Position numbers and translations under genes: made by a program. The notes beneath the pieces were generated by a model that saw only the letters and a list, made by a program, of their open reading frames with translations, ran no database searches and was not told the DNA's origin. Source: Entoloma clypeatum (taxonomy: Eukaryota; Basidiomycota; Agaricomycetes; Agaricales; Entolomataceae). Taken from it: a DNA stretch of 64,000 bases. The stretch covers positions 3,534,001-3,598,000 of the forward strand of contig OY751488.1 in NCBI GenBank assembly GCA_963565915.1, in the 5' to 3' direction. Positions 1-11,712 of the stretch are shown here, in pieces; positions within the stretch are counted from its first letter, which is position 1, and the number at the start of each line of letters is the position of its first letter.

Positions 1-539
1 AAATAAATTACACTGAGTCCATGATATGATTGACAACCACATTGCTGCCATGTTTAAATTGACCTCATCACATCCTTTGTGGTGTTTAAAATGTTTTCTT
101 GAACAAAAAAGAAGATTAAAAATATACAAATGGTGTGATTGCCGATTTCATGATGACTTCATAATTTCTTTTAGAAATTTCTTTGTCAATGGGAACTTCA
201 TGCACAAGGGGACAACATAGGAATCAAATAAATAATTTGTTCAGCATGTTTCTACCATATAAGCTGGGATCAAACTCAGTTCTCATAAAGGACAAACAAG
301 TGGTTTGATTTTAGAATGGAATCTCCATTTCAGAGAAGAAAATATTGGGACCACATCACAATCACATTTTGCATTTTCCTTTGCATTTGTTCAGTGGAAA
401 CATGCAGAGCACATTAGATGATCATTCAGAATGGATTTTACTTGTGTTCACATAATGTGGTCAGCAAATAAACTCTATATTAGATCGTTATTTTTACAAT
501 GTTTTCGAGGGGAACATTGGTCCGGTTCCGCTGTGTCAT
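1..539. other. AT-rich stretch, no gene seen
   Basis: No convincing coding region, RNA gene or clear repeat boundary. Open frames are short and lack family features. Composition resembles the AT-rich repeat flanks nearby. Confidence 0.5.
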
Positions 540-1500
540 GAGTTGGGGTTGTTGGGTGCTAGAAGGGGGCATTGGGCACAAGTGGTGGCCATTGGGCACA
601 GCTGGTGGCCAGATGGAGTGAAGGTGGGGGAAAACAAGAGTGTGGAAAGCTTTGGCTGGTAGTCCACTCTTTGAATTTCAGCAATTGCTGAGCGATGAAA
701 ATTGTGCCGTCAATGCCCCATCTGTGGCACTGTAAGTCTTAAAAATAGTTTGTAACTTATGTAGAGATACTTGGAAGCTAATAGTAAGTATATAGAGGGT
801 TAGATACATGAGCTTTATATGGTAGAAAGTCTGTACACCACAATTCAGATGTATCAAAATACAAAGTAAATTGTAATCAACAGTGCATCATGGGTTTTCT
901 CAAACACAAAAACCAGCATTTTCTTACTTCCTCCTTTCCACAAGCACTTTCAACTACCTGTAATATATATATATACTATTGAACCATTGTATGTAAACCT
1001 ATTGAGACCATTCGAATAAGTTTCAAGGGCCAAAAAAAATCATTTCAGCTTTGGATTCTCCACATTCAGGGGATCTTATCACACATTTGTTTTTCAAATT
1101 TGGTTCATTCCTTGGGGAGATATAGCACTTTTTCTGAGATCTGCACATTTCATTATTTCTATCTTATCTGAAGTTCTAAAAATTATACAGTGTGTCAGAA
1201 GATGAATACATGTCCCATATATAGTTCTAATACTTCAAACTATTATTAGATCATGAGAAAGGCACCGTGCGCACCTGCACAATGTATTTTGTATATTGTT
1301 TACTATTATTTGGTCAGAGCACAACACCTCTATAACTTAAAATCTGTGGCGAAGTTTTACAAAATAAATACATACTTGATGATAATCCCCTCCTACCTAA
1401 TTGATATAGTAGAAACCCTTACTTGTTTATTTGACACATTTGATGTGTGCATGATCCATGTCCATCAGCAAACCCAGATATTTGGCTGTAGCAAACTGTA
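540..1500 (-). repeat. Diverged reverse copy of the 4190-6862 element interior
   Basis: Read in reverse, this stretch follows 4450-5530 segment by segment. It begins with a short GGGCATTGGGCAC-type minisatellite (about 560-620), then the TGGTGGCCAGATGGA block, the AGAGATACTTGGAAGC block, a polyTA tract near 970 and the block ending near 1490. The minisatellite is reduced to a few units compared with about 1 kb in the forward copy. No protein is encoded. This is an old, diverged copy of a non-autonomous element; its ends are not clear. Confidence 0.7.
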
Positions 1501-1830
1501 GTAGATACTGTGATGCTATAGTCACATGTAGTCACATGTAGCACTGTAGTGTCCCATAATGCACCATAATGCTGTACCATGGCAGTGCGGTAGCATTGTA
1601 GGAGCTATAGTACGATGTAGTGATGTAGTATGTGGTAGTACCATAGACGTGTACTGATGCAGTATGTGATAGCATCATGAGGCTAACATTTATTATTTTT
1701 GCAGTGACCAGTTCCATGTTTTCATCTAAGTCCATTCAAACTCAGCTCGGTTATATCCAGCCACATTGCTTGTTGTGCTTGATACTTTCCTCTACCACTA
1801 TCTCCTCCCATTTTGGCTGCCCCTTGTGTC
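1501..1830. other. GTAGT/CACTAC-rich non-coding stretch
   Basis: Positions 1500-1680 are rich in short repeats of the kind TAGTGATGTAGTATG. Similar text occurs at 16280-16390 and 19870-19925, so it belongs to a dispersed repeat. No gene is seen. Confidence 0.4.
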
Positions 1831-2508
1831 TAGTGTTGCATGGCTCAGCTAGCCAAGCTGAGCCAAGTCATGCTTCAGCTTGCTCCAGCTCCGGAGCTGC
1901 TTACAAGCTGGCTCAAGCCGGCTTTGTGATGTTATATCATAAGAATATATATATTGGTGTCAAAAAACAAATAATAATACAAAAATGAAGTGATGGGTGT
2001 GAGGGGAGGCAGTTGGGCATGTGAGGCGACTGTTGGGGGGTCAAAAGGAGGCCATTGGGGAGGACATGTGAGGGGACATTTGGGGGGTTGAAAGAGGGGA
2101 GTTGGGCATGCGAGGGGACGGTTGGAGGTCAAAAGGAGGCCATTGGGCACTAAAGGCAACTGTTGTGCATGCAAGGCAACGGTGGGGGTCAAAAGGAGGC
2201 CATTGGACAGGACACACAAGAGGTTGGTTGGGGGGTCAAAAGGAGGGGATTGACACACAAGGGGTTGGTTGGGGTTTGAAAGGAGGCAATTTGGCATGTG
2301 AGGGGACAGTTGGGGGTTGAAAGGAGGCTGTTGGGCACTAAAGGCAGCTGCTGGGGACGCGAGACAATGATTGTGGTTGAGAGAAGACCATTGGGCATGC
2401 GAGGTGACCGTTGAACATGCAGAGCAACAGTTGTGGTCAATGGGAGGCCATTGGAGACGAGAGGTGACTGTGGGGGTCAAGAGGCAATGGCGGGGCATGA
2501 GAAAGGAG
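1831..2508 (+). repeat. hAT-like left end (TAGTGTTGC) followed by a minisatellite
   Basis: The sequence starts TAGTGTTGCATGGCTCAGC and then repeats AGCT/GGCTCA motifs to about 1925, as the subterminal zones of the other TAGTG elements in this window do with their own motifs. The minisatellite at 1985-2505 follows. No matching right end was found in the window, so this is a truncated element or a chance match; the start motif and the minisatellite cargo favour the former. Confidence 0.4.
1985..2505. repeat. Degenerate GC-rich minisatellite (reverse orientation)
   Basis: Units of about 20-45 bp recur with the core TCAAAAGGAGGCCATTGGGC, mixed with GGGGACGGTTGG variants. The complementary form of the same core (GCCCAATGGCC) fills 5480-6440, 36010-36295 and 47530-47790. 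Both strands show long proline-rich or glycine-rich open frames here; these are by-products of the repeat, not genes. Confidence 0.85.
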
Positions 2509-3049
2509 TAGTGTTTGAGGGTTCAGTCTTATGAACTGGAAAATGAACCTGAACTGAACTGGACTGGACTAGAAGAGACCTAAACTGGCAGTTCAGGTCT
2601 CACTGATTTTGAGCTCAATTAGTCTCCAGTCTCTCCAAATTTGGAAAAAAAAATTGGGCTGGTTCACCCCCAGTTCTAGTTTTGGGTCTGAAAAATATGA
2701 ACTGGTTCCAGTTTTTGACCATATATTCATTCAAAAACTGTACTTTTATGGGCAAAGGTGTTCTTTTATACAGTTTTCAATCATTTTTACAAGAGTTTAT
2801 ATCCAAAATGCTTGAGAAACATGTTATTGATAACAAATTGAGTATATTTTCAAGTTTTTGATTGAAAAAACAGGCTTTTGGTAGGTTTATAAATGGTTGA
2901 GGATTTTACCAGTTTAAACTGGTTTAAACCAGTCTTTACCAGTCCAGTCCAGCTTTTTCAGACTTTGAGAAAAAAAAAGTGAACTGCCAGTCTCCAGTTC
3001 ATCAATTTTTTGGTCAAAAAACCAGACTGGACTGAACCCTCAAACACAA
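2509..3049. mobile_element. Short hAT-like non-autonomous element
   Basis: The left end TAGTGTTTGAGGGTTCAGTC is matched by the inverted right end GACTGAACCCTCAAACACAA. The flanks GAAAGGAG (2501-2508) and GAATAGAG (3050-3057) agree at 6 of 8 bases, which fits a decayed 8-bp target duplication. Zones inside the ends are rich in AACTGG/ACCAGT repeats, including GGTTTAAACTGGTTTAAACC-like text near 2910. There is no coding capacity. Terminal sequence and duplication length point to the hAT superfamily; the mobilising transposase is not in the window. Confidence 0.7.
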
Positions 3050-3082
3050 GAATAGAGGGAGATGGTGGGGAAAAGGGAGGAC

Positions 3083-3207
3083 GAGTGAAGGTATGTGTAA
3101 GGTTTGGTGAGTTTAAGCAACAAGCAATTACAAACTGGGTATAGCCAGGGGCATCCATCAGCTGAGTATGTCAACCAACTCACCAAACCTTACACATACC
3201 TTCACTC
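3083..3207. repeat. Perfect 31-bp inverted repeat with 63-bp loop
   Basis: Arm 3083-3113 begins GAGTGAAGGTATGTG. Arm 3177-3207 is its exact reverse complement. The loop is 3114-3176. It lies between the element at 2509-3049 and the LTR at 3212. It may be a tiny foldback element or a DNA hairpin; it encodes nothing. Confidence 0.9.
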
Positions 3208-3211
3208 TTCC

Positions 3212-3901
3212 TGTTATATCCATTTTCCAAAGCTCTGATCCACTCTGATCATCCTCCAATATTCCAGACATCTGTTACCTCTGCATCTCTGCATGTTGCC
3301 ATTGTGCATTTCATATTTATTATCCATATTCCCGTTGACTTATGCATTGCCTTTTCCGCATGATCCGCTGACCAACATCTCCAATGTTTGTTACAGTCAC
3401 TGGCAACTTATGCCACAACTCCGGACCTACTCCGACCATCTCCATAAAGTAATCACATTTAGATATTTAAGCTCGTGGCATACCTGTATTTCCTCAGTTT
3501 GAATATCAACAAAGTTCACTCCTCTACTCTCAGTTTATGCCAGAGATCCTTGCCGTGGTACAATACGCTGATGACATCATCATCTACTGCTCTTCCTCCA
3601 TTGTTACTCTTCAACGAGCTCAGTACTGTGTCCGAGTCACAACTCCGATGTCGTCTGATCACTTCCATGTCAGTGTGTCTCTCACCAGGATCTCTCCGAG
3701 AACCTCCGCAGCTCTGATCTCTCCTCCGACCTGCTGAAATTGGGACATCTTATCCAACAAATGGCGGCGCAACACATACATTGAAGCCACATCCCTCCCC
3801 TTTGTTGTTCCTCCGCATTTCCAGAGTTCTGCTCCGGTCTCAGTCCTATGTCCAACCTCCAATGGACTCCGACAAAGCTCTGACGTTTTACCAACTTAAC
3901 A
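3212..3901 (+). repeat. LTR of Ty3-like family A
   Basis: It runs from TGTTATATCC to CAACTTAACA, about 690 bp. It aligns along its length with 32546-33256 and, in reverse, with 7131-7875. It starts TG and ends CA as LTRs do. A decayed family A gag start follows directly, so this was a 5' LTR. Confidence 0.85.
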
Positions 3902-3941
3902 GTATATTCAAACTCAAACCGTTTTTGGATTTCTGCTAGTC

Positions 3942-4189
3942 ATGGTACTCTGAAATACCAAGACAGCAAAAGCTGCAGAAGCTGTCACTTCTAGACAGCA
4001 AGTCCTACAGAATGTCGAACAATGTTTAAGGGAACAATCCCCTGTAACTCCAACTACTCTGACATCTCTGGGTTTTTGGCCCATCACACCTCTGCACAAT
4101 ATTCCAATTCCCACATCCTCCATAGAATCTGCACCCCCATCTCCTATGAACAAACCTCAGGAAATTCTCGGCCCTCAAGCCCTTGCAGA
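3942..4189 (+). pseudogene. Family A gag start, broken
   Basis: The sequence matches the gag start at 33297 (AKAAEA and QQVLQNVEQC segments, then the Pro/Thr-rich stretch) but has a stop as its fourth codon and further changes. It ends at 4189, where a hAT-like element begins. It is a dead 5' fragment of a Ty3-like element; the capsid and zinc-knuckle parts are missing here. Confidence 0.8.
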
Positions 4190-6862
4190 TAGTGTTCAAA
4201 AGTTTGGTTTGGTTTGGTTAATTGAGCCCAAATCCATTAACCTAAACCTGAACCAGTTAAGAAATTTTCAGAAAAAAATCTAAATTAGACCAAACCATCA
4301 TTAACCAGTTAATCTTTCATTGGTTTGGTTAATTTGTTGGTTAAACTCAGTTAAACCATACAAATATCACAAATTGTCCACAAGAGCCATGTTACTTAGT
4401 TAATTTGCTGTTGACATAGGTTCACACATGATTAAACCATCCAAACACATAATTGTTGGCATGTGTACCCTCATTGCAGAGTCAGCAATGGGTGGATGTG
4501 TTGTTTCAACATTGGATGACGCGCATCACGCGCACATCAAATGTGTCAAATACATGTAAACAAATTCCCAAAAAAATCGCACATCTGCTTATTATGTCTA
4601 CACAGAAACAAGTAAGGGTTTATACTATATCAATTAGATAGGAGGGAATTATATGTCATTAAGTAAGTATTTATTTTATGAAACTTTGCCACAGATTTTA
4701 AGTTATAGAGGTTCCGTGCTCTGACCAAATAATAGTAAACAACATGCAAAATGCATCGCGCAGGCGCGCATGGTGCCTTCCTCATAGTCTAATAATAGTT
4801 CGATGTGATAGAACTCATCAATAGATATATATTCACCTTCTGAAACATCTTGTATGGTTTTTAAATGTCTAGATAAAATAGAAATAATGAAATGTACAGA
4901 TTTCAGTGAAAGTGCTATATCTCTCCAAGGAATGGACCAAATTTGAAAAACAAATGTGCTATAAGATCCCCTGGATGTGAAGGATCCAAATCTGAGATAG
5001 AATTTTTTGGTCAAATTTTCGACCTATTTTGCTCATATTCACCCTATGAAGTCCTTGAATTGTGTTTGAATGGTCTCAATAGGTTCACATGCAATAGTTA
5101 AATAGTATATATATATTACATGTAATCTAATGTGGTTGTGGAAAGGAGGAAATAAGAAATGTTGCTTTTTGTGTTTAAGAAAACTCATGCTGCACTGTTT
5201 ATCATGATTTACAGTGTGTTTTGATACATCATTCTACTACATAGACTCTCTACCAGACATAACTAATGTATGTAACTGTATATATACTTACTATTGCTTT
5301 CAAGTATCTCTATATAAGTTATGAATAATTTTTGGGACTGGTGGTGCCACAGTTTGGGCATCGAGGGCGTGATTTTCAATGATGTGCATTGCTCAGCATT
5401 GACTGCCGAGCACGCTTGGCAATTGCCAAAAGTTGAACCATAAGTCGACTGCAAACCTTCCCACACTCTTTATTCCCCCCACCTCCAGTCCATCTGGCCA
5501 CCACTGGCCCCTTCAAGCACCCAATGGCCCTCTCTAATGCCCAATGGCCCATCCTCATGCCCAACACCCCCCTCTGGCACCCAACGACTTCAACTGATGA
5601 CCAATGGCCTCCCTTTGCGCCCAACGCCCCGCCCTAGCACTCAACATCCCGTCCTTGTGCCCAACGGCCCCCACTCACACCCAACAGCCTCCTTTCATGC
5701 CCCCTCAAGCACCCAACACCCCCCTCTAGCGTGCAACATCCCGTCCTCATGCCTAATGGCCCCCACTCACTCCCAACAGGCCCCTTCATGCCCAACAGTC
5801 CACTCTTGTGTCCAACAGCCCCTACTGGCGTCCAACAGCCTCCTTTCGCTCCCAATGGTGTCCCTTGCCCGTCTCTCGTGTCCAATGACACCCACTCGCC
5901 CCCAACGCCCTCCCTTCACCCCCAATGGCCCCCTCAAGTGCCCAACACTCCCCTCTAACGCACAACATCCCGTCCTCAAGCCCAACGGCCCACTCTCACG
6001 TCCAACGGCCTCCTTTTGCCCCCAATGGTGTCCCTCGCCCGTCTCTCATGCCCAACGACCCCAACTGATGACCAACAGCCTCCCTTCGTGCCTAACGGCC
6101 CCCACTCGCACCTAACAGCTCACTCTCGCATCCAACAACCCCTGCTGGCGTCCAACAGCCTCCTTTCGCCCCCAATGGCGTTTCTCGCCCATCTCTTGTG
6201 CCCGAAAGCCATTTTTCGTGCTCAACCACCTTGACTCATGTTCAACAGTCCCCACTCATCCCCAACGCCTGTCTCTCGTGCTGAATGGCCCCCCAACTCA
6301 TGTCCAATGACCTGCACTCAAACGCCCAATGACGTCACTCGCGCCCAATGCCCAATGCCGTCCACACATGTCCAATCGCCCCTCTCTCCTGTCCAACAGG
6401 ACCTGCAGCTGCACCCAATGGCCTCACTCGCGCTCAATGCCATCCATGCACCCATGAATCATGGGGCTGGGGAGTGGGACAGACACAGGGTTTTTTTTTT
6501 CTGTATTTACTGTAGTTAGACCAGTCTTGTTCTATAATTTAAGATTGGTGAGACTAGTGGGACCAGTCTCCCATTGGTCTTGTCTTATTTTCTGTCATTT
6601 CCATATGAGTGAGAGAGTAGTTTCCATAGACTGACTTCTATGTCAATAGCTCAGATGACCTCTTGCTTTGTCTCAAGGTTACTGGTTTAGACCGGTTTAA
6701 ACTGGTTAAACCTGGTTAATTTTTTTTTCCAAAAGTGATTAACTCAAACCAGTGGTATGTCTGAATCTGATTAACTCAAACCAGTTGGTTAACCAAACCA
6801 CTGGTTTGGTTTGGTCTGATTAGTGGTTAATTTTGTTTTTTAAACTGGACTTTCAAACACTA
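4190..6862. mobile_element. Large hAT-like non-autonomous element
   Basis: The ends are TAGTGTTCAAAAGTTTGG and, inverted at the right, TAGTGTTTGAAAGTCC. Both ends lead into zones rich in GGTTTGG, GGTTAA and AACCAGT repeats (4196-4330 and 6660-6850). The middle holds a non-coding block (4440-5470) found again at 540-1500 and 32228-32545, then a minisatellite of about 1 kb (5480-6440). No transposase is present. The 8-bp flanks (CTTGCAGA and GCTGGAGC) do not match. The left flank is family A gag and the right flank is a pol 3' end, so flanking DNA was lost, perhaps by recombination between two copies. Confidence 0.65.
5480..6440. repeat. Degenerate CCCAAYGGCC minisatellite
   Basis: About 960 bp of irregular units built on CCCAACGGCCCCCACTCGC, with unit spacing varying from about 12 to 40 bp. 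Proline-rich frames on both strands are by-products of the repeat. The same core occurs at 1985-2505, 15785-15953, 36010-36295 and 47530-47790. Confidence 0.85.
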
Positions 6863-7130
6863 GCTGGAGCCATCTGTTCTGAATGACATTCCAAACCGGA
6901 CAGTAACTCCGCCTCCTCCAATTGACGTTGAAGGAAAACTGGAATACGAAATTGCCAAAATCCTCAACACTAAATTGGATCGGCATCATTCTTGCAAACT
7001 GCTCTACCTAGTCCATTGGCTAGGCTATGAAGGAACCAATGAGGAACAGTCCTGGCTACCCGCTGAAATGAAGGAAGTGAGTCTGGGGATGAGCGCAAGC
7101 AATATCTCTATCACACACACAAACACCAAA
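6863..7130 (+). pseudogene. Ty3-like pol 3' end with chromodomain
   Basis: A plus-strand frame reads VEGKLEYEIAKIL, then LLYLVHWLGYEGTNEEQSW. This is the chromodomain fold found at the C-terminus of chromovirus integrases (beta strands, aromatic cage residues Y/W, then a W near the end). Nothing of integrase upstream remains because the hAT-like element at 4190-6862 abuts it. It is a fragment, probably of family A. Confidence 0.75.
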
Positions 7131-7875
7131 TGTTAAGTAGGTGAAAAGTCGGAGCTTCGTCGGAGTCCGTCGGAGGTCGGACGTAGAACTGAGACTGGAG
7201 CGGAACTCCGGGAATGCGGAGGAACGACGAAGGGGAGGGACGTGGCTTCAACGTATGTGTTGCGCCGCCGTTTGTTGGATAAGGTGTCCCAATTTCAGGA
7301 GGTCGGAGGAGAGGTCGGAGATGCGGAGGTTCTCGGAAAGATCTCAGTGAGAGACACGTTGACGTGGAAATGGTCGGACGACGTCGGAGTTGTGACTCGG
7401 ACACAGTACTGAGCTCGTCGAAGGGTAACGATGGAGGAAGAGCAGTAGATGAGGATGTCGTCAGCGTATTGTACCACAGCGAGGATCTCTGGCATGAATG
7501 GGGAGTAGGAGTGAACTTTGTTGATATTCGAACTGAGGAACTACAGGTATGGTACAAGCTTAAGTGAGATTACTTTACGGAGATGGTCGGAGTAGGTCCG
7601 GAGTTGTGGCGTAAGTTGCCAGCGACTGTAACAAACATCGGAGATGTTGGTCAACGGACCATGCGGAAAAGGTGATGCATAAGTAAACAGGAATATGAAT
7701 ATGAAATGCATAAGGGCATGGAGTTATGAATATGAAATGCACAATGGCAATGTGCGGAGATGCGGAGGTAATGGATGTCCGGAATATCGGAATTGATCGG
7801 AGATCATTGGAGCGGAATTGATCGGAATTGATCGGAGATGATCGGAGGTCGTTGGAGCTAGAATGGTATATAACA
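7131..7875 (-). repeat. Solo LTR of family A, reverse, with 5-bp target duplication
   Basis: It runs from TGTTAAGTAGG to GGTATATAACA and is the reverse of the LTR at 32546-33256. The 5-bp duplication CCAAA flanks it on both sides (7126-7130 and 7876-7880). No internal retroelement sequence is attached. It therefore arose by insertion followed by LTR-LTR recombination. Several open frames inside it (7111-7600) are not genes. Confidence 0.9.
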
Positions 7876-7880
7876 CCAAA

Positions 7881-8985
7881 CACAACAACGAAGACAGAAC
7901 AAGTCTCATGATGCGTACTTCTCAATCGATATAGTTTGGGGTGATGAGTGGGATCACTCAGGATGTGACTCTTCCAAACAACAATTGAATAACTCATTTA
8001 GCGATGGCTCAATAAGTCTCAAACAAGGCTTAGAGATAGTTCTCAATAGATAATGAACCGAGGTTTGTGATTTCTGAACCAACAAGACTTCGCGAACACA
8101 ATTTCAACTGAATACAAACATGACAATGACCAATACGACTGATAGATAACACAATTTGACGATTGACAAGTTCTCAAACACACCAAGACACAATTGCGAC
8201 TGACTTCTGATGCAAACCAAACAATCTCGAGGCTTCAATGATACTCGCGAAATGACGACCTGGGGCACAATCTAACCTACCTATCTATGACGAAACTATG
8301 AGACTTTATACATGAGCAGCAATAAATATAGAAAAGGGATGCATGTAGTCTCACTAAGGAGTATCCAGTCAAGTGAGCCTTCGCTAGAGACGTCGTGATG
8401 TGTCCATGTGGTTGACAATGTGACAGGTACATTCTTTTCTCCATATTCTACCTCTATCATGCTTGTGAGGACACTATTTCACTATCTTGGTCTATTGATA
8501 CACCTCACGATGATGCCAATGAGTTACTGCGAGGTATCAGATGCTTTGATTAAGGGTCATCTCAGTAAGCAACCAATCAACAACCAATCCATATCAATAT
8601 GTCTGCCATGTAATGCCCATTGATCGTGGTGTATCAAACCCAATCTCGGTCTGTTTGATCTGATGTCATTGGCTATTCCCCATATGGACCATTTGGATGT
8701 GAAGCGAGGCGCATATTTGCCAAGCCTCTCATGAGAATGTCTCCAGTCAAGCCCTCAATGTATAGTAGACAGTGCTAGTGTCATCGATAAATCCAATATA
8801 ACCAATCTCCTTGTTTCGCGCTTTGTTTTGAGAGGTGTTTGATAGTTTTATATATCTCGTGAGGCGATCCCATGGCTCTCGAGTATCATAGCTAAGCCCA
8901 TAGTGGTGACCAGCACTATGTCCTACATTGCCACAGTCTCTAAATGTTAAAATCTCTCTCTAACATCGCCACTAAAGTCCTCAGA
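7881..8985. other. Non-coding stretch between retroelement pieces
   Basis: No gene recognised. The sequence continues from the chromodomain flank after the solo LTR and runs into the truncated pol at 8986. It may be the 3' non-coding part or an unrecognised LTR of the element with the chromodomain, but no second copy is in the window to test this. Confidence 0.4.
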
Positions 8986-11250
8986 GTCAACAAGAAATTG
9001 TGCTAGGCTTCACTTGGCTCAAAGAACACAACCCCGAGGTAGATTGGACGTCAGGGGAAGTGAAGATGAGCCGGTGTCCTGCACGATGCTGGACATGCCA
9101 CCAAGAGGCAGCCCAAGAGCGGAAGGAGCGGAAGTTTGAACAAGTCTGCATCTGAGCCTGTCGGGTGGGTTCCACTCTGACACCCAGTCTAGAGGAGGAG
9201 GCTCCACACGGCCCATGGGTGGAGGATGTCACAGAAGGAGAAGAAGCGGAGTTAGCGGAAGACGATGAGGAAGAGGATGAGTTTGAGGAGGGAGACCACC
9301 TTTTTGTCGGAACAGTACCCGCGGAGGCGGAGTTCATCCGCGCTTCATCCAATATCTCGCAACGTCTATCGGAGGCCTTCCTCAGTAACCAAAAACCTAA
9401 ATCTTTCCGCGACTCTGTACCAGACCACTTGTTTGACTTTGAAGATGTATTCTCAAAGACCTCTTTCGACACCTTACCGGAAGAGCGGACTTGGGACCAC
9501 GCCATTGAACTTGTTCCGGACGCCTCTCTGGCGGGTTGTAAGGTATATCCGCTTGCTCCAAACGAACAGAAGGAACTCAATGCGTTTTTGGAGGAAAACC
9601 TTGCAACTGGTCGGATCTGCCCTTCCAAGTCTCTGATGGCATCTCCGGTATTCTACATCAAGAAGAAGGATGGCTCCCTTCATCTTGTACAAGACTACCA
9701 GTCACTCAATTCCAAAACTATCAAAAACAAGTATCCGCTTCTGCTCATATCTGAACTGATCAATAAACTTCAACGCGCTCAATACTTCACCAAGCTCGAC
9801 ACCCGCTGGGGCTACAACAATGTGCGGATAAAACCTGGAGATGAGTGGAAGGCCGCTTTTCGGACCAATCACAGACTCTATGAACCGTTGGTGATGTTCT
9901 TCGGCCTCACTAATAGTCCATCCACATTCCAGACTATGATGAACGAGATCTTTCAGGACCTTATCACTGAAGGTGTAGTCTGTGTTTACCTCAACGACAT
10001 ACTCATCTTCACGGAGACCCTTGCGGAGCATCGGAGAGTCACACAGATCGTACTGGAACGACTTCGCGAACACAAACTCTATCTAAAACCAGAGAAATGT
10101 GAGTTTGAACAAACACACATTGAATACCTAGGCCTTATTATTGAACAAGGACACATAGAGATGGATCCGGTGAAGGTAGCGGGGGTCGCGGAGTGGCCTG
10201 CTCCAACAAACGTCCGAGAAGTACAGTCCTTTCTGGGATTCACTAACTTCTATCGCCATTTTATTGAAGGGTTTTCGGACATCGCGCGCCCTCTTTTCGA
10301 GCTCACAAAGAAAGGGCACCTCTGGTCTTGGAGGGAGGGAGAAGTGTCCGCATTTGTGGAGTTGAAGCCGAGGATTACATCCACTCCGATCCTGGTCTTA
10401 GCTGATCATGGAAAGGAGTGGCAGATAGAAGCGGATAGCTCAGACTTTGCAACCAGAGCAGTACTGTTCCAACCAACAGAGGACAGTAAGTGGCACCCTG
10501 TCACATTCTATTCCAAAAGCCTTAGTCCAGTGGAACACAACTATGAGATCTATGACAAGGAGATGTTGGCAGTGGTCCGCGCATTGGAGGAGTGGAGGCA
10601 CTTCCTTGAAGGAGCGGAGAAGACAGTGGAGATTTGGACGGACCACAAAAATCTTGAGTATTTCATGACAGCTCAAAAACTAAATCGACGACAGGCTAGA
10701 TGGTCCTTATACCTTGCTCGTTTCGATTTCAAAATGCAGCATTGACCTGGCAAGTCAATGGGCAAGTCCGACGCTTTGTTCTGACAAGCGGACCACGGAG
10801 ACGGATCGCAGGACAACGAAAACATCATCCTTCTTCGACCAGAATTGTTTGCAGTGCGAGCAATGCGTGGGGTACTGTTCAAGGGGAAGAATGCGATGTC
10901 CTCCGCCAGGTCCGACAGGAAATCCGAGAGGGGTTACTGGAGGATAGTGTGGTGGAGGTTGTCAAATCCCTTCCAACCGTCGGAGCGGGATCTGTCCATA
11001 GTGCAGAGTGGAGGCAAGCGGAAGGTTTGCTCTACTTCAGGGATTGTATCTATGTTCCTAACAATCCCCAACTGTGTCATCGGATCCTCACACAACACCA
11101 TGACACTCCGGTGGCCAGACATCCTGGACGGTGGAAAACCTTGGAACTGGTGTCGCGCAATTACTGGTGGCCACACATGTCTCATTTAATAGGTCAATAT
11201 TGCGAGACATGCGACCCATGCCTCCGCACCAAGGTCTGACGCACTCCGCC
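8986..11250 (+). pseudogene. Family A pol fragment: protease end, RT, RNase H, integrase start
   Basis: Reading plus: protease C-terminal motif LGFTWLKEHNPEVDW (about 9010), a frame change near 9155, then one long frame to 10743 with reverse transcriptase (KKDGSLHLVQDYQSLN, FFGLTNSPSTFQ, active site YLND at about 9988) and RNase H (EADSSDFATRAVL, TDHKNLEYF). After a stop at 10743 and frame changes comes the integrase zinc-finger segment (RHPGRWKTLELVSRNYWWP, CETCDPC). The usual RT box is YLDD, so YLND has lost one catalytic aspartate. It is cut on the right by the family B LTR at 11251. It cannot be active. Confidence 0.9.
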
Positions 11251-11652
11251 TGTTACGGACTCTACGGTATGAGGACCACGTCATATCTTTTACTTATCGG
11301 CCCGACTCGGTGCCCTCTTACGAACTCACTATGTCTAATGTCTACTTTCGCAACCTTCGATTCCCAGTCTGACTCATTACATTACTTCGTCATCCCCTTT
11401 AGTATACTTCGCTCCTGCGCTGACTCACTTTCCGCAGTCAGCTTACTCACTGTACATAGCCTTCCGCAGTCGCCTTACTCATGCGCACTGCCTTCCGCAG
11501 TACTGACTCATCCGCTACCGCCGATAGTCAGTACCTATATAAACCTCTTGTACTATAGTAGATTCCTTAGATTTAGCAATCACTTTGCTCTTCGCCTTTC
11601 CACTTTCCTGCATACTCTGCCCGAACCTTGGAACAGTTTGTTAAGCATAACA
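11251..11652 (+). repeat. 5' LTR of family B (long form)
   Basis: It runs from TGTTACGGACTC to TTAAGCATAACA, 402 bp. It is nearly identical to the reverse LTRs at 42946-43346 and 45123-45524 and aligns with 36787-37158. The gag of family B follows on the same strand. It inserted into the family A pol. Confidence 0.92.
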
Positions 11653-11712
11653 AGTTGCTAAATCTCATTAGGTTCGCCCAGAGCGAAGAGAGCAACTACC
11701 AGACGAGTCAAG

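Noticed and set aside
5480..6440. Long open frames on both strands (up to 192 codons), proline- or glycine-rich
   Set aside because: They follow the minisatellite in every frame, lack domains and have no splice or start context. The same holds for 1932-2498, 36000-36430 and 47570-47830.
9702..10073. Minus-strand open frame opposite the RT of family A
   Set aside because: It is the antisense of a clear RT coding region.
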